From: Dryomyza anilis
Lineage: Eukaryota; Arthropoda; Insecta; Diptera; Dryomyzidae
Direction: 5' to 3'
NCBI GenBank assembly: GCA_951804985.1
Contig: OX638135.1
Coordinates: forward strand, 43,476,324 to 43,540,323
Length of the DNA stretch: 64,000 nucleotides
This document shows positions 9,860-20,806 of the stretch, piece by piece. The notes under the pieces are model-generated. The model worked only from the letters and a program-made list of their open reading frames with translations, searched no databases and had not been told where the DNA came from. The translations under genes were made by a program, and so were the position numbers. The stretch's first letter is position 1. Each line of letters starts with the position of its first letter.

Positions 9860-11140
9860 CGTTATTTTTTTTTTTTTACTATTTTTTTTTGTTTTTTGTA
9901 TTCACCTGTATAATTTTGTAGCTTACCAAAACGATCATCATATGACCCTTTCAAATACTAAGCAAATGCGCATGGTATATGCTTCTGAATATTGGTGGTA
10001 TACGTATTTTCTGGATTATTTGTACAGCCATTAATCGGTTCCAGAATCGATTCAAAATCCATATAAAAAGTATATCCAACTGGGGTGGATTTTTCGTAGG
10101 CTTTAAATGCTAGTGTAGACTAATTTTCCTTGGGCAAATAAGTAATTTTTTTTTACATGATGATTTGTGTGCCTCAAGAGACTCTATAGATGTAAATTGT
10201 AGAATACATCCATTACAAATAAACATTTTGTGGGCTCTTTTTCGTCCCTGACCGCTCAGATCTTTTATACAGACATAGTGAGTATTTTCTTAACTGTCAC
10301 AAAATAGTAAATTGATATGTGTACTCTCTTCTTTTTCTGTGTGATAAATAGGCCCCAGAATTTCGCATTTCCATTTGCCTTTTCATTATACATGAAAATA
10401 TTGATGCTAATGGAATTGTCTAGCTCAAATATTCTTGTATTATTTATAGAATGAGGGAAGTCTTATCCTCTAAATATCAAATTTATACCATTCACATTAA
10501 TTTCCTCTGCTGTTATATCGGCAATATTATATGAATTAACACGATAGGGATTATTATTTTTGTATTAACTATAGCAGCAATAATAGCCCACTTAAAGCAG
10601 AAAATATCACTCTTTAATACATGCCTTTTCTGTTCTATGTATGCTGGCAATTTCTGATATGATAAACCATTTAAGGGGCTATCAAACATTTTTCAAACCC
10701 CTCCACTATCCCTTTCTTGAAAGTTCTCCATTTTATTTATTAACAATTCTTCAATATTTAACATTACATCCTCAATATTATCTTTGGTTAATATTGTTAG
10801 TGGTTTTCTTATATGTGAAAAAGTGCTTAGTTTAAGTTCATCATCATGTACGACAGATGGTTTTGAAGGACGTATGTGGTCAGCAGAGATCTCCGCATTC
10901 AATTTTAAAGATATTTTCTTATTTAATTCTCTTTCCAGTAAATTTTTAATTTTATTTCTTATTTGATCGAAATATTCATGTGGATTAATTAGACTTTCGT
11001 CAGCATTAGGTAATATGTAATCACATGTTTTATTTTTAAATCATTTTTGTACCAATTTAAATCCATCTATATCTTCAATATCTTATGCTCTCTTATACGC
11101 TGTAGATCTTAAATGACCTTTCCAATGGGATTTGTGAACT
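9860..11140 (-). pseudogene. Family B DNA polymerase, N-terminal half with exonuclease motif
   Basis: Minus-strand reading starts with HKSHWKGHLRSTAYKRA, the basic, partly zinc-finger-like N terminus common in these polymerases. DIEDIDGFKLVQK and YILPNADESLINPHEYFDQI follow. Near 10060-10030 comes YTFYMDFESILEPINGCTNN, which carries the exonuclease I D-x-E signature. It ends at LKGSYDDRFGK by the gypsy-1 LTR. Numerous stops are present (for example near 10470 and 10290). Together with 3448-5147 it makes one interrupted gene. Confidence 0.8.
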
Positions 11141-11397
11141 GTAACATTACACAGAAAAAAAATATTCTCAACATGTATGTATTTGTACATTTATTTTATG
11201 TATTTTGTAGAGTACCTCAACCAAGGACCAATTTCATCGTGTTAATGTGTTAATTCCATATATTTTATGTACATATTTTCATACATTCTATGCACACAAT
11301 CTCAACATTTATGTAATTTTACATTATTTAATTTTATTTTAAAAAAGTTAATTTTATTGTTTCGTATTGCGGTGGTTGGTGGTTCTGTACAGAGCTG

Positions 11398-11440
<43 letters not shown>

Positions 11441-11778
11441 TATCATTTATTTTATTTTAATATATTTATCTTACACTTTTACCTTTACACTACCATTTTT
11501 ATTTTACCAATAACACCAAGTTCCTCTATCCAGACTCCATCGATTTCGTCTCTGCTTCCATAAATTAATGTCAGTTGTTACGCATTCGTTTTCTTAACAT
11601 ATCTTCAATAAAATTCTTATTTGAATAAAAATGCTTACGAAATAAATATACTTGTATATTCGACTGAAAATATTCGATTTCAAATATTTTAGATTATATT
11701 TCGAATATCGATATTCGAATATGCGATTATATAGTTTGTTCCCAAACCAAATATGTCTTATACACAAACCAACTCTAC
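11141..11778. other. AT-rich spacer with (ATTT)n microsatellite
   Basis: No gene is seen. A pure TTTA tract of about 11 units lies at 11398-11442. The segment 11660-11720 is rich in short ATATTCGAATAT-like palindromes. Short ORFs here are simple-sequence artefacts. Confidence 0.6.
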
Positions 11779-12531
11779 AAGCCCTTCAGAAACCACAAAT
11801 TAGAAAGTTTGTATGTAAATAATAGAAAGAGAAACCTAAATCTAAAACCAATCAGATTAGAAGGAACTGAAATAGATCGGAAAGAAGAGGTAACATTTCT
11901 GGGATTAATTCTAGAAAGGAAACTCTTATGGAAGAAACAGGAACAAGAAGTTATACGGAAAGCAACCCGTGCTATTATGATAAGTAGATCCATAGCTGGG
12001 AAAAATTGGGGATGTACACCCAAGATAATGCGATGGATGTACACGATGATGATTCGACCTATCATAATGTACGGAGTGGTAATATGGTCAAAGAGAATAG
12101 ATCTCAGTACGACAAATAAATCTTTAGAGAAAGTACAAAGACTGGCCTGTGTGTGTATAACAGGAGCCATGAGAACATTGCCCACTGCGGCACTGGAGGT
12201 ACTCCTGGAACTAGAACCACTTTACCTTTTCTTACAAGGGGTAGTAAAAGGAGCACTGTATCACATGGGAAACGAAGACAATGAAAGAGGTATGGGAGTC
12301 AGGGATGCTAGTCTTCTAGCCAAACATCTCTCAATCCCAACCTTGAAAATCCACATGATTAAAAGATTAAATTTCGTGAAGAAATTCACGACGAAACTCA
12401 GCAACAAAAAGCGTTTTAAGAACATATCTGACATTAAAAAGCATATGATCACATGGTTTACAGATGGGTCACTAACTGATGAAGGAACTGGAGCTGGAAA
12501 AACTATTCTGTTAAAATATGATCTCTATTGA
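11779..12531 (+). pseudogene. Second non-LTR retrotransposon fragment (RT tail to RNase H start)
   Basis: The 240-codon frame has LNLKPIRLEGTEIDRKEEVT, TFLGLILERKLLW, MMIRPIIMYGVVIW and KVQRLACVCITGAMRT. This is the same post-RT architecture as the ORF at 1-1209. At the end FTDGSLTDEGTGAG starts the RNase H domain, then the protein stops after GKTILLKYDLY where the sequence enters a tandem repeat. The remaining RNase H (E, D, D) is absent. It is therefore truncated at both ends and belongs to the same broad clade as the first element but not the same family. Confidence 0.85.
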
Positions 12532-12755
12532 ACTACACTACCAATAATACTGTTAAAAAATAATCCCTATTGAACTACACTAACAACAACTATGTTAAAA
12601 AATGATCCCTTTTGAATCCCCATTGAAAAAACAATAAAAACTATTCTGTTAAAATGTGATCTCCATTGAACTACACTACCAACAACTCTGTTAAAAAATG
12701 ACCTCTATTGAAAACAATAACAACATCACTGTTAAAAATTCATTTACACTAACAA
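12500..12755. repeat. Tandem repeat, ~50-60-bp unit, about five copies
   Basis: The phrases CTGTTAAAAAATGATC, CTATTGAACTACACTA and CCAACAACTCTG recur in the same order with small changes. The repeat begins exactly where the truncated RNase H reading ends, suggesting it is the 3' UTR repeat of that element or an expansion at the truncation point. Confidence 0.75.
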
Positions 12756-12799
12756 CAATGTGCTCCATGGAGCCCAGTGGGGCCAGAACCGGCGAATCC

Positions 12800-13660
12800 C
12801 TACTACTAATGTGGCATTTGTTGTACGCTTTTTCAGCTGGCGTTACATGATTTCTTAATGGAGTCACCTTTATTTATGATGCAGCATATCCTCTATCACT
12901 AAGTAACACACCTCTATGAACATTTCTTTGCGATTCTAAATGTGCTTTCAACATACAATCATTGAAAATTTTTGAATCATGAATAGATCCTCTAGATTTA
13001 GCAACAACGTCTGTAACAATACATTGGAATCTACAAACACTTGAATATTTAGTGAATTGAATCTTTTTCTAATAATATAATGGCCCGCCATAATTGCTCC
13101 TACATTTCTAGCTGGACATTTTATTTTAATGTGTGAGCAATCTATCGCACTTATTACTCCGGGAAAACCATGTAAGTTGTAGAAATCCTTTTTAATTTGA
13201 GAAATTTCTGTTGTGTGCGTTGAAATTTTATAAAGTCCTTGTAATGCATTGCAATGTTGGCTGAAACCATTTTTATGATGTTACAACCAGTAACTTGCGA
13301 GAATCCATGAAATTCCCATGAAATTTACGAGGATACCCATAAGAATTTTTTAAAGAAATTTTATGTATGCCTAGATGTATTACCTAAGTCGCGCTGATGT
13401 ATATTCCGGCCAAAAAATCGAAGTGCTGTTTTCAAGGATAACTCCTCAGATACTGGTAATCCTCTGTTCTGGATGTGGTCATTGAAGTGCAAAATATTTT
13501 TAAACCACATAAACGTTTCACGATCCATGCGAAACGCTGAGTATAATTCATCTGTGCTATATTCAGTTAATGGGCTTTACCACCTATTAAACATTATTGG
13601 ACGTCGTCCCTCAACATCAGACATTATATCAAATTCATTAAAAAAATCTGAATCCTCCAT
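12800..13660 (-). pseudogene. PIF/Harbinger (HARBI1-like) transposase
   Basis: The reading starts at the ATG complementary to 13658-13660 (MEDSDFFNEFDIMSD). It continues with YSAFRMDRETFMWFKNIL and LSLKTALRFFGRNIHQRDL, the HARBI1 N-terminal pattern, and then DFYNLHGFPGVISAIDCSHI (about 13200-13140), holding the first catalytic D. Next come VTDVVAKSRGSIHDSKIFND with the second D and LLSDRGYAA with the third. Stops after NRW and after GYAAS, plus frameshifts near 13350 and 13050, make it non-functional. The enzyme would cut at 3-bp TTA/TAA targets. A Harbinger-type MITE with TTA duplications lies at 29605-29889. Confidence 0.85.
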
Positions 13661-13892
13661 GGTTCAATAAGTGATTTTTCACAATTTAATCGAACTTTAT
13701 TTTGTTGGAAATTGACACATTAAATTAAATTTTTATTTTGACAACTTCAAAAGCTATACATTATAAATTTAAATACGGCTGCAGCCGTAATTATAATTTA
13801 ACCTGTAGCTTAAAATATAAAGTACAACTTTTGTTCGTCTTTATATAACTTAAATACCAGTTTACTTTAAGCTGGAACTTAAAAGTCATAAT

Positions 13893-14010
13893 TAAATTTT
13901 TTGTTGACTATTGTTATGCTGCATTTTAATTATTCTTGAATTTGGTAATTTTTTTAAATTTTTTGTCGACTATAGTTATGCGGCATTTTAACTATTCTTG
14001 AATTTGGGAA
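13893..14010. repeat. Two tandem ~58-bp copies
   Basis: AATTTTTTGTTGACTATTG, then TTATGCTGCATTTTAA and TTATTCTTGAATTTGG, is followed at once by a second copy with a few substitutions (GTCGACTATAG, GCGGCATTTTAAC). Confidence 0.8.
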
Positions 14011-14019
14011 TAAAGAGTT

Positions 14020-14160
14020 TCTTAAACCGAATCAAACCCAATATTTTCCCATTTATTTTTAATTTATTTTATTTTGTCTGATTTCTCGAGAAAATTTATC
14101 TCAAGAAATCCCCCAGGAATTAAATCACCCATTTCATCAAGCAGATGCAAACATTTGCAC
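14020..14160. repeat. Dispersed repeat shared with 28.33-28.52 and 50.12-50.31 kb
   Basis: ACCGAATCAAACCCAATATT, TTTATTTTATTTTGTCTG, AAGAAATCCCCCAGGAATTA and ATCACCCATTT recur in the same order at 28335-28510 and, reversed, at 50120-50310. Family unknown. Confidence 0.75.
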
Positions 14161-14689
14161 CTTCGATCTGAACCATCAGTAAAGAAATATTATAAAAATC
14201 ATCTATAATTATCATCTCATCATCAATAAACCATAGTCGATCAAGATCAACATCATAATCAGGGTAGTTGCCGTTCACATACTATTTTACGATCAACTAA
14301 GTGCTAACGTTTGGTATGCTGTAGTCAAAGTCAAAGAGGACAAATCAGTCATCAAAGTAAAACAAAAGGTGCGTAGTGATTTGTAAAAGTTTATATTTGC
14401 AATAAGTGATTGTTCCTAAAAATGCTCGGTTTTCATCCATTAAAATGTTGAGTGTAATAAAAGAAATAAGATAAAAGTTAAGAATTTGGAATTTAATTTA
14501 AGTGTAAAAAACAAAAAATATCTTTTCATTTAAAAGTTGAAAAATTAGAAACGAATATAAAACTAGTGGTGAGTTTTTTCTTAAAACACGAATTATTCAT
14601 ACAAACAATGAGTGAGTGATTTTTTTTGTCTTAAAATACAAATTATTCATAAAGAAATGAAAAATTAAAAAATACGCAAAAAATTAGTT

Positions 14690-15180
14690 TCTCTCACTAT
14701 TTTAACACGATTCTCACCTACACAGTTGGGAAGGTTTAAAAGAAGTTCTGAAAAGACAATCATCGATAATTAAAAAGAACGAGTACAGTTTCTCTTATAC
14801 ACTCTCGAGTACTGTCACTATCTTCCGAATAATACAGAAAAAATAGTTTCTCTCACTATTTTAACGCTATTCTCTTCTCTCCAAAAAAGTTTAATTGAAG
14901 TTCGTAGAACTTCGTCGTAGAAAATGAACGACATTAAAAAAATGAGTATAGAATCTCTGATACTCTCTCCGTATTAAATTATACTGTCACTGTCTACGGG
15001 AGCCCAGAGTCAATCGTAAAAATGTGTGTCACTCAATATGTTAACACAATTCTGGTGCTCATCAACTAGTTCTGTAGATAAACTTATTGATAGAAAAAAT
15101 AAAAAATATAGAATCTCTTATACTGTTTCGGAGAACATATACTGCCATTGTATTCTGAAGTCCAGCGATCTGGTACAATC
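14690..15180. repeat. Imperfect ~165-bp tandem repeat, three units
   Basis: Each unit has GTTTCTCTCACTATTTTAAC near its start, a GAACGAGTA/AATGAGTATAG block, TCTCTTATACTCTC and an ATACTGTCACT(A/G)TCT end. The third unit is most diverged. It precedes the gypsy-2 insertion and the BEL/Pao gag in the same orientation, so part of a BEL leader or LTR is possible but not shown. The remaining sequence from 14161 to 15592 is AT-rich, with no recognised gene. Confidence 0.65.
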
Positions 15181-15214
15181 ATTCTAACGATTTGATGTTT
15201 CTTAGATTGTTTGG

Positions 15215-15300
15215 ATTTATATCAGGGTAATTAAGACAAATGCAAACAATGGAAATGGATTTATATCAGAGTAATTAAGACAAATGTAAACAATGTAAAT
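15215..15300. repeat. Tandem 44-bp duplication
   Basis: TGGATTTATATCAGGGTAAT, TAAGACAAATGCAAACAATG is repeated at once with two changes (AGAG for AGGG, TGTAAAC for TGCAAAC). Confidence 0.8.
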
Positions 15301-15592
15301 TATAGAATAAATTTACGGAAATATTAAAAATAAATAATTTAAAAAATCTGCACATTCATTACATTAAAAAATTAATTAAATAAAACATTCTTTTGAATTG
15401 CAATTTTTTGAAATATTATAACTATTGGTTTAAATTGATTATATTTTGTTCCAGACAACAGTAACTACACATGAATCAATCCAAATAAAATGTATATCAC
15501 CCACTATTAATTTTATATTGTACTTAATTATATTTTTCCATTTTCCACTTGTTCTCATTTTTACATATATCGTTAAAAATAATTAAATGTAT

Positions 15593-16152
15593 TGTTACGA
15601 AAATTCAGTCTACGGAAAAGTGTTCTACGAGTTCGTATCGCTGGATTGAGTACAAAATAAAAACACACTTATATTTGGTTTTAACTAGTATTATTTCAAC
15701 TAGTATTAAATAACTTTATTTAATTAAATCACAACTTAAAGAATAATCACTTATATCAACTGCTGAAGTTGTACAATTTAGCATAACAATGTTCACTCAC
15801 GAGACGCACTAGTTCACTATCAAATCACAACTGAACTGAAGTGCCTCAGATGCGGCTCCCTTATATACTGCATGCATCAGTTCGACACGTTTCGACAAGC
15901 TTCGACTTGTTTCGAGAACCTTCTAATCGTTTCGTGAATGACGTATGCTATTGGCATTTTATTCGCACTCATGTGTTTTAATGCGCTGATCTTCCATCTC
16001 TTTCTCGCACACTGCCTCAGTGCGCTGAATGATCTTCCGTCTCTTTCTAACACATTGCTTAGTGCGCTGAATTGTCTTGGGTCTCATTTATTATTGTTGA
16101 ATGCTTTCACAGTGGGGCAAATTACATCTTTTCGTAACACTGCCCTCCACCT
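15593..16152 (-). repeat. gypsy-2 3' LTR and polypurine tract
   Basis: LTR 15593-16139 (547 bp) has 11-bp terminal inverted repeats. It is close to its partner (544 bp), with indels in the ACGTTTCGACAAGCTTCGAC repeat zone. CTGCCCTCCACCT at 16140-16152 is the polypurine tract on the minus strand. Confidence 0.92.
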
Positions 16153-16176
16153 AAATCTGTTCGTCCCGAACAGATG

Positions 16177-17510
16177 TTAATCCTCTCTCTCTCTATACGG
16201 CGCCAACCTTTCTAAATGTACAACTTTCATTTTTCGTCTAACGCCCGAAGTATTCTGAATCCGATACACTACATCAATAATTCTGTTAATAATCTTATAT
16301 GGTCCTTCCCAGTGTGTTTGTAACTTAGGGGATAAGCCTTTCTTCCTTTGTGGGTTATAGAGCAAAACAAGTGCTCCTTCCGTAAATCCCTCTGAATTTG
16401 TGCGCAAGTCGTACATTCATCTTATCACTCGCAAATTGTGTACGCTGCTTTAAAAACTGATGCACTTCGTTCATTTCTTCACTTTTCCTGGAAACATAAT
16501 CGTGAATAGGAATTCCAGCTGAAGGACTCGCACCAAACTTTAAATCCGCAGGTAATCTTAAGTCTGTTCCAAAAACAATTTTAGATGGTGAAGCTGCTGT
16601 GGTATCATGAACCGCCGTCCGATAAGCTATGAGGAATAATGGTATGTTTGTATCCCAATCTTTTTGATTTTTATCAACCACTTTTCTGATATACTCTTCC
16701 AAAGTCCGATTGAATCTCTCTACCATGCCATCAGATTGCGGGTGCAATGGCGTTGTTCGTGTTTTGTGTATGTTGAGAATTTTGCATACTTCTTTAAATA
16801 CAGCAGACTCAAAATTTCTTCCTTGATCTGAATGCAATTCCAACGGTACTCCAAAACGGCTTACCTAGTTGTTAACTAACGCATCCGCAACGAATGGTGC
16901 TCCCTGATGCATCCTGCCGCGACTTCTGACTGTTGGTCCTTTTGCTGGTACACATTGCGGACAACTGCGGATCCATTGGGCGATTGACTCTTGGCATCCA
17001 ACCCAATAAAAACGTTTCTTTACCTTCTCGACCGTTTTATTTATGCCCAAGTGTCCTCCAATTGATCCACCATGGTATTAAGCTAATATCTCTTTTGTTT
17101 TTGACTTAGGAACAACAATCAAACATCGAGCGGACATGCCATCTTCACTTTCCCATACACGATATAAGCAACCGTCTTGTAGCTTTAAGCTCTGCCACTG
17201 TGCCCAGTACGCTTTAGTTATTGGGATGTCGGAATCTATCTCTTCCCATGATGGTTTTCTTTGCTGTTCCTTGAACATCATGATTTTTGTGAGGTCGGGA
17301 TCACTCTTTTGATCAGTTTGAATATGTTCCGGAGCCCATTTTTCATCGGGCAAAACATTTAGCAAACGAATGTCAATTATGTTTTCTTTTCCTTCAGCTC
17401 TTGAACAATGTCTGCATTCTAGTTTACATGGGCGTCGTGACAGAGCATCTGCATTTCCATGATGATATCCTTTACGATGTTCTATGGTGAAATCGTAGCT
17501 CTGTAATAGT
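16177..17510 (-). pseudogene. gypsy-2 integrase, core deleted
   Basis: The zinc-binding N terminus is present (RFYWVGCQESIAQWIRSCPQC, near 17030-16950; the upstream HGG-IGGHLG histidines are frameshifted). The reading then jumps from RSRGRMHQ to GAPFVADALVNN. Compared with gypsy-1, about 150 bp with the first catalytic aspartate (MDVAGPFP in gypsy-1) is missing near 16890-16900. The second half continues: PLELHSDQGRNFESAVFKEV with the second aspartate, then PLHPQSDGMVERFNRTLEEY with the catalytic glutamate, and a C-terminal chromatin/DNA-binding part (HWEGPYKIINRI, 16416-16177). Integrase would join element DNA to the chromosome. This copy cannot. Confidence 0.88.
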
Positions 17511-17511
17511 T

Positions 17512-19446
17512 CTATCCAACGCGCAATTTGACCTTCTGGGCTTTGAACTGAAGTAACCATCGTAGTGCTGCGTGATCGGTTCTCAAGTGAAACTGTTGTC
17601 CGTACAGATACTTATGGACATTTTTCACACTTTCAATTACAGCAAGAAGCTCCCTCCTGGTGACACAGTAATTTCGCTCGGGTTTGGACAAGGTTTTACT
17701 GTAGTATGCGATCACTTTTTCTTGTCCATTGATCACTTGAGAGAGAACTCCGCCGATTCCGTATCCACTCGCATCCGTATCAAGTATAAATTTCTCACCT
17801 GGAATTGGATACGCAAGAATTGGTGCCGAGCACAGTAGATCTTTTAATTTCACAAATGCCTTTTGTTGATCATCGCTCCATTGAAATGCGCGGTTCTTTC
17901 TTGTCAACTCATGAAGACTGCTAGCAACATTGGCAAAACGTGGAACAAATCGCCTTTAGTATGTACATAGCCCCAAGAAACTTCGTAGGTGATGTAGGTT
18001 TTGCGGTCTGGGCCACTCCATTACTGCAACTATTTTATCTTCATCGGTATGCACTCCTTCCGTGGTAACTCGATGACCCAGATACTTGACTTCTTTCTTG
18101 AAAAGTGAGCATTTCTTTGGGCTAAGTTGTAGACCCGCATTTTTCAATCGAAGGAATACTTCCTCTAGATTTGTTCGTTGAAATCCTTGCCCATAATAAT
18201 TATGTCATCAAGGTATACTAGGCATGTTTTCCAGTGTAAACTTTTTAATACGTGCTCCATTAACCGCTCGAATGTTGCTGGGGCATTGCATAGTCCAAAC
18301 GGCATTACCAAAAATTGCCATAGTCCATCTCCAGTTCTGAATGCGGTCTTTTCTCGATTTTTCTTATCGATTTCAACTTGCCAGTAACCGCTTTGCAAGT
18401 CCAACGTGGAAAACCACTTAGCATTAGATAGTGTATCCAATGTGTCATCGATTCTTGGCAATGGATAACTATCTTTCTTTGTGACATCATTAAGTTTTCG
18501 GTAATCAACGCAGAACCGAGTGCTACCGTCCTTCTTTTTCACCAATACTACTGGTGAACTCCATGGGCTCTCAGATGGTTCCACCACGCCATTTGCGTGC
18601 ATTTCTTTAACCAAATGTGATACTTCGTCTCTTTTAGCAAGTGGTACCCTTCTTGGTGCTTGACGAATTGGGTTAGAATCACCAGTGTCTATTCGATGTT
18701 TTACAATGGCAGTTTTGCCATCCTTTTGGCCCTTCTCAGCAAATATACACCGATATTTGTCAATTAGCGTTTGCACTTGACTCTTTTCATTGGCAGTCAA
18801 ATCCTTCGTCCACTCATTTATAAACCTGTGAGTAAATTGTTTGTCTATTTGCGATGTGCCGTAGTCCCTTGATGGATTTGACTCACAATTTATAATCGCT
18901 GATGCCTCTTGACACTGGCCTATCACTGTACCTTTTTTAATTAATTTGGACGAGTTTTCCATGTTGAGAACTCTTGTTGGAACAACTTTGTCTTTTGTCG
19001 CTTCTACTAATGTTCTTCCGACAACAATATTACTTCTGCTCAATTGTTCATCATTCGCTTCTATAACCCACAACTTGCTTATCCCACAATCTCCATTTAA
19101 TTTCGCCCAAACAATTGCTTCTGAATTAGGTGGTATTTTTGTATTTTTATGAGCAATAACTTGTTTAATTTTCGGGCTCTGGTCACAATCAATGTTTAGT
19201 TGGATCTCTGTGTTGGCATAACTGAAAATTTTTCTTGTTAGATCTAGTGTGAAACCGTTCCTTATCATGAAGTCCATGCCAAGTATTATTTCGTCTACTA
19301 TTTCCGCGACTATAAAATCATGCTTAACTGTCGTAGTACCTATCAAGATTTCCTTGGTAATCTTTCCTCTGGTAGGGGCCTGTCCCTGTTCGCAATATTA
19401 TTCCGATAAGCGGCTCTATTTCGTCCCTAACAAGGTTACTTCTTAT
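17512..19446 (-). pseudogene. gypsy-2 protease remnant, reverse transcriptase and RNase H
   Basis: The 393-codon frame 19346-18165 starts within the protease (EIILGMDFMIRNGF) and runs through the RT: SPWSSPVVLVKKKDGSTRFC, VDYRKLNDVT, FSTLDLQSGYWQ, MPFGLCNAPATFERLM and catalytic YLDDIII. After a frameshift near 18160 the RT thumb continues (LSPKKCSLFKKEVKYLGHRV). After another near 17930 the RNase H follows with DTDASGYGIGGVLSQ, TRRELLAVI and RTDHAALRWL (17907-17512). A HGNADALSRRPC linker lies downstream at 17480-17440. The protease catalytic DTG is missing because of a deletion joining gag to protease near 19465. RT motifs themselves are intact. Confidence 0.92.
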
Positions 19447-20776
19447 AATTGAGTGTGATGCTCCTGTATGTGTTCGGTTTTAACGCCTGCTTTAACTGCT
19501 TGGCACACTACTTGAAATAAATCATCGTTCTCCACATCAATTATACGCGCCTTTGGACCCGATCGGCACATCGCATTTACTGTCTCCTGTGTTAGAGCGA
19601 TGGTAACCGTTTCCGTAAATGTTACCTTAGGCGCAATTACTGTTGCACGTTTTGTTTCCTGATCGCGTATATTATCAACAAACGCTTCGATCTTGCACTT
19701 TTCTATGAAATCACTCTTTAAATCTGCATACGACAAATGCGCAAGCCTCTCGACGTCCGCTGCATACGCTTGCAAAGTTTCGCCATTTCGTTGCATTCTG
19801 CCCTTCAACTCCATTCGGTATACCTGTTTCATGTGATCACCGCCATATTTTCGCTGCAGTGCAGCCATAACCGCTAAATAACTGTTTCGATAACTTTCTG
19901 GAACAGTCTGCAATACTTCGGCTGCGCCTCCTTTTAGCGCCACGATAAGTGCGGCTACGCTGTCCTCATTATTCCATCGATTACTTACAGCCGTGGTCTC
20001 AAATTGCAGCTTGAAAATATTGAACGCTGTGGTTCCATCGTAAATCGGCGATTTTAGTCTCGTACCACTAACAACATGCTGTGTAGGTCCATTTATCTGC
20101 AAAACGTGCACATCTTTTTTTATTTCCTGGATTTCTTTGTCTATACCATTTTCTAATCTTTGAATTTTATCATCAACATCATTTATATGCGCTTCAAGTT
20201 CTTTTACTTGCTATGTAGAGTTTTAGAAACTTCCAGAAGTTGCTTAGAATGTTCTTGAAGCTGTTCAGAATTTTCCTGAAGTTTCTGTTCTATTTTGTTA
20301 GAACTTTCTACAAGTTCATGCTTCATGTCTAATTTGAGCTGATTGGAATTGTCTAGAAGTTTCTGTTCCATTTTGTTGGAATTTTCTAGTAGTTTCTGTT
20401 CCATTTTGTTGGAATTTTCGTGAAGTTCTGTTTTAAGTTGATTGGAATTTTCTTGAAGTTTCTGTTCCATTCTGGTCGAATTTTCTTGGAGCTGTTTTGA
20501 ATTCTGTTCCATTTTGTTGGCATTTTCTTGAAACTGTTGTTGTATTGCTCCGAGTAACTGGCTCATATCAAAGCTTTGGGACTGTACTTTTTGCTCCGTG
20601 TCCACACTTTTCGATGACGCTGTTGCAGCTTCCACTTCAAACTCGTGATCTGCGAGGTCAATTCCTTGGTTCTCTAATTCTTCCATTAGACGGTTTTGTA
20701 GCTCTACTTTCGTACCTACAGTTGGAAGATTATCCTTCTTTAGCTGGTCAACTTTAAGTTGTTCGAATTTAACCAT
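19447..20776 (-). pseudogene. gypsy-2 Gag with SAP-like motif and EN-S-K/Q coiled-coil repeats
   Basis: The ATG at 20776 is 31 bp from the LTR edge, leaving almost no leader beyond the PBS. Residues ~1-40 form a SAP-like motif (LKVDQLKKDN, GTKVELQNRLMEEL), slightly shortened relative to gypsy-1. Residues ~85-185 are a long coiled coil made of an 11-residue-type repeat: MEQKLQENSNQL, MEQKLLENSNK, MEQKLLDNSNQL. A frameshift near 20205 leads to a capsid-like part (VALKGGAAEVLQTVPESYRN, YAADVERLAHLSY; 20111-19443). The zinc knuckle found in gypsy-1 is deleted here. SAP domains bind AT-rich scaffold DNA in host proteins; use in targeting or packaging is a guess. Confidence 0.85.
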
Positions 20777-20786
20777 TTTGTATCAC

Positions 20787-20806
20787 AATCCCACTTCTGA
20801 CACCAA
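20787..20806 (-). promoter_or_regulatory. gypsy-2 primer-binding site, tRNA-Leu type
   Basis: Minus-strand TGGTGTCAGAAGTGGGATT starts one base inside the LTR. It complements the CCA end and acceptor/T-arm of an insect tRNA-Leu whose 3' end reads AATCCCACTTCTGACA. Confidence 0.85.

Noticed and set aside
9698..9913. 71-codon plus-strand frame, repeated at 5047-5298 and 15938-16180
   Set aside because: These frames are translations of Gypsy LTR ends, which are non-coding.
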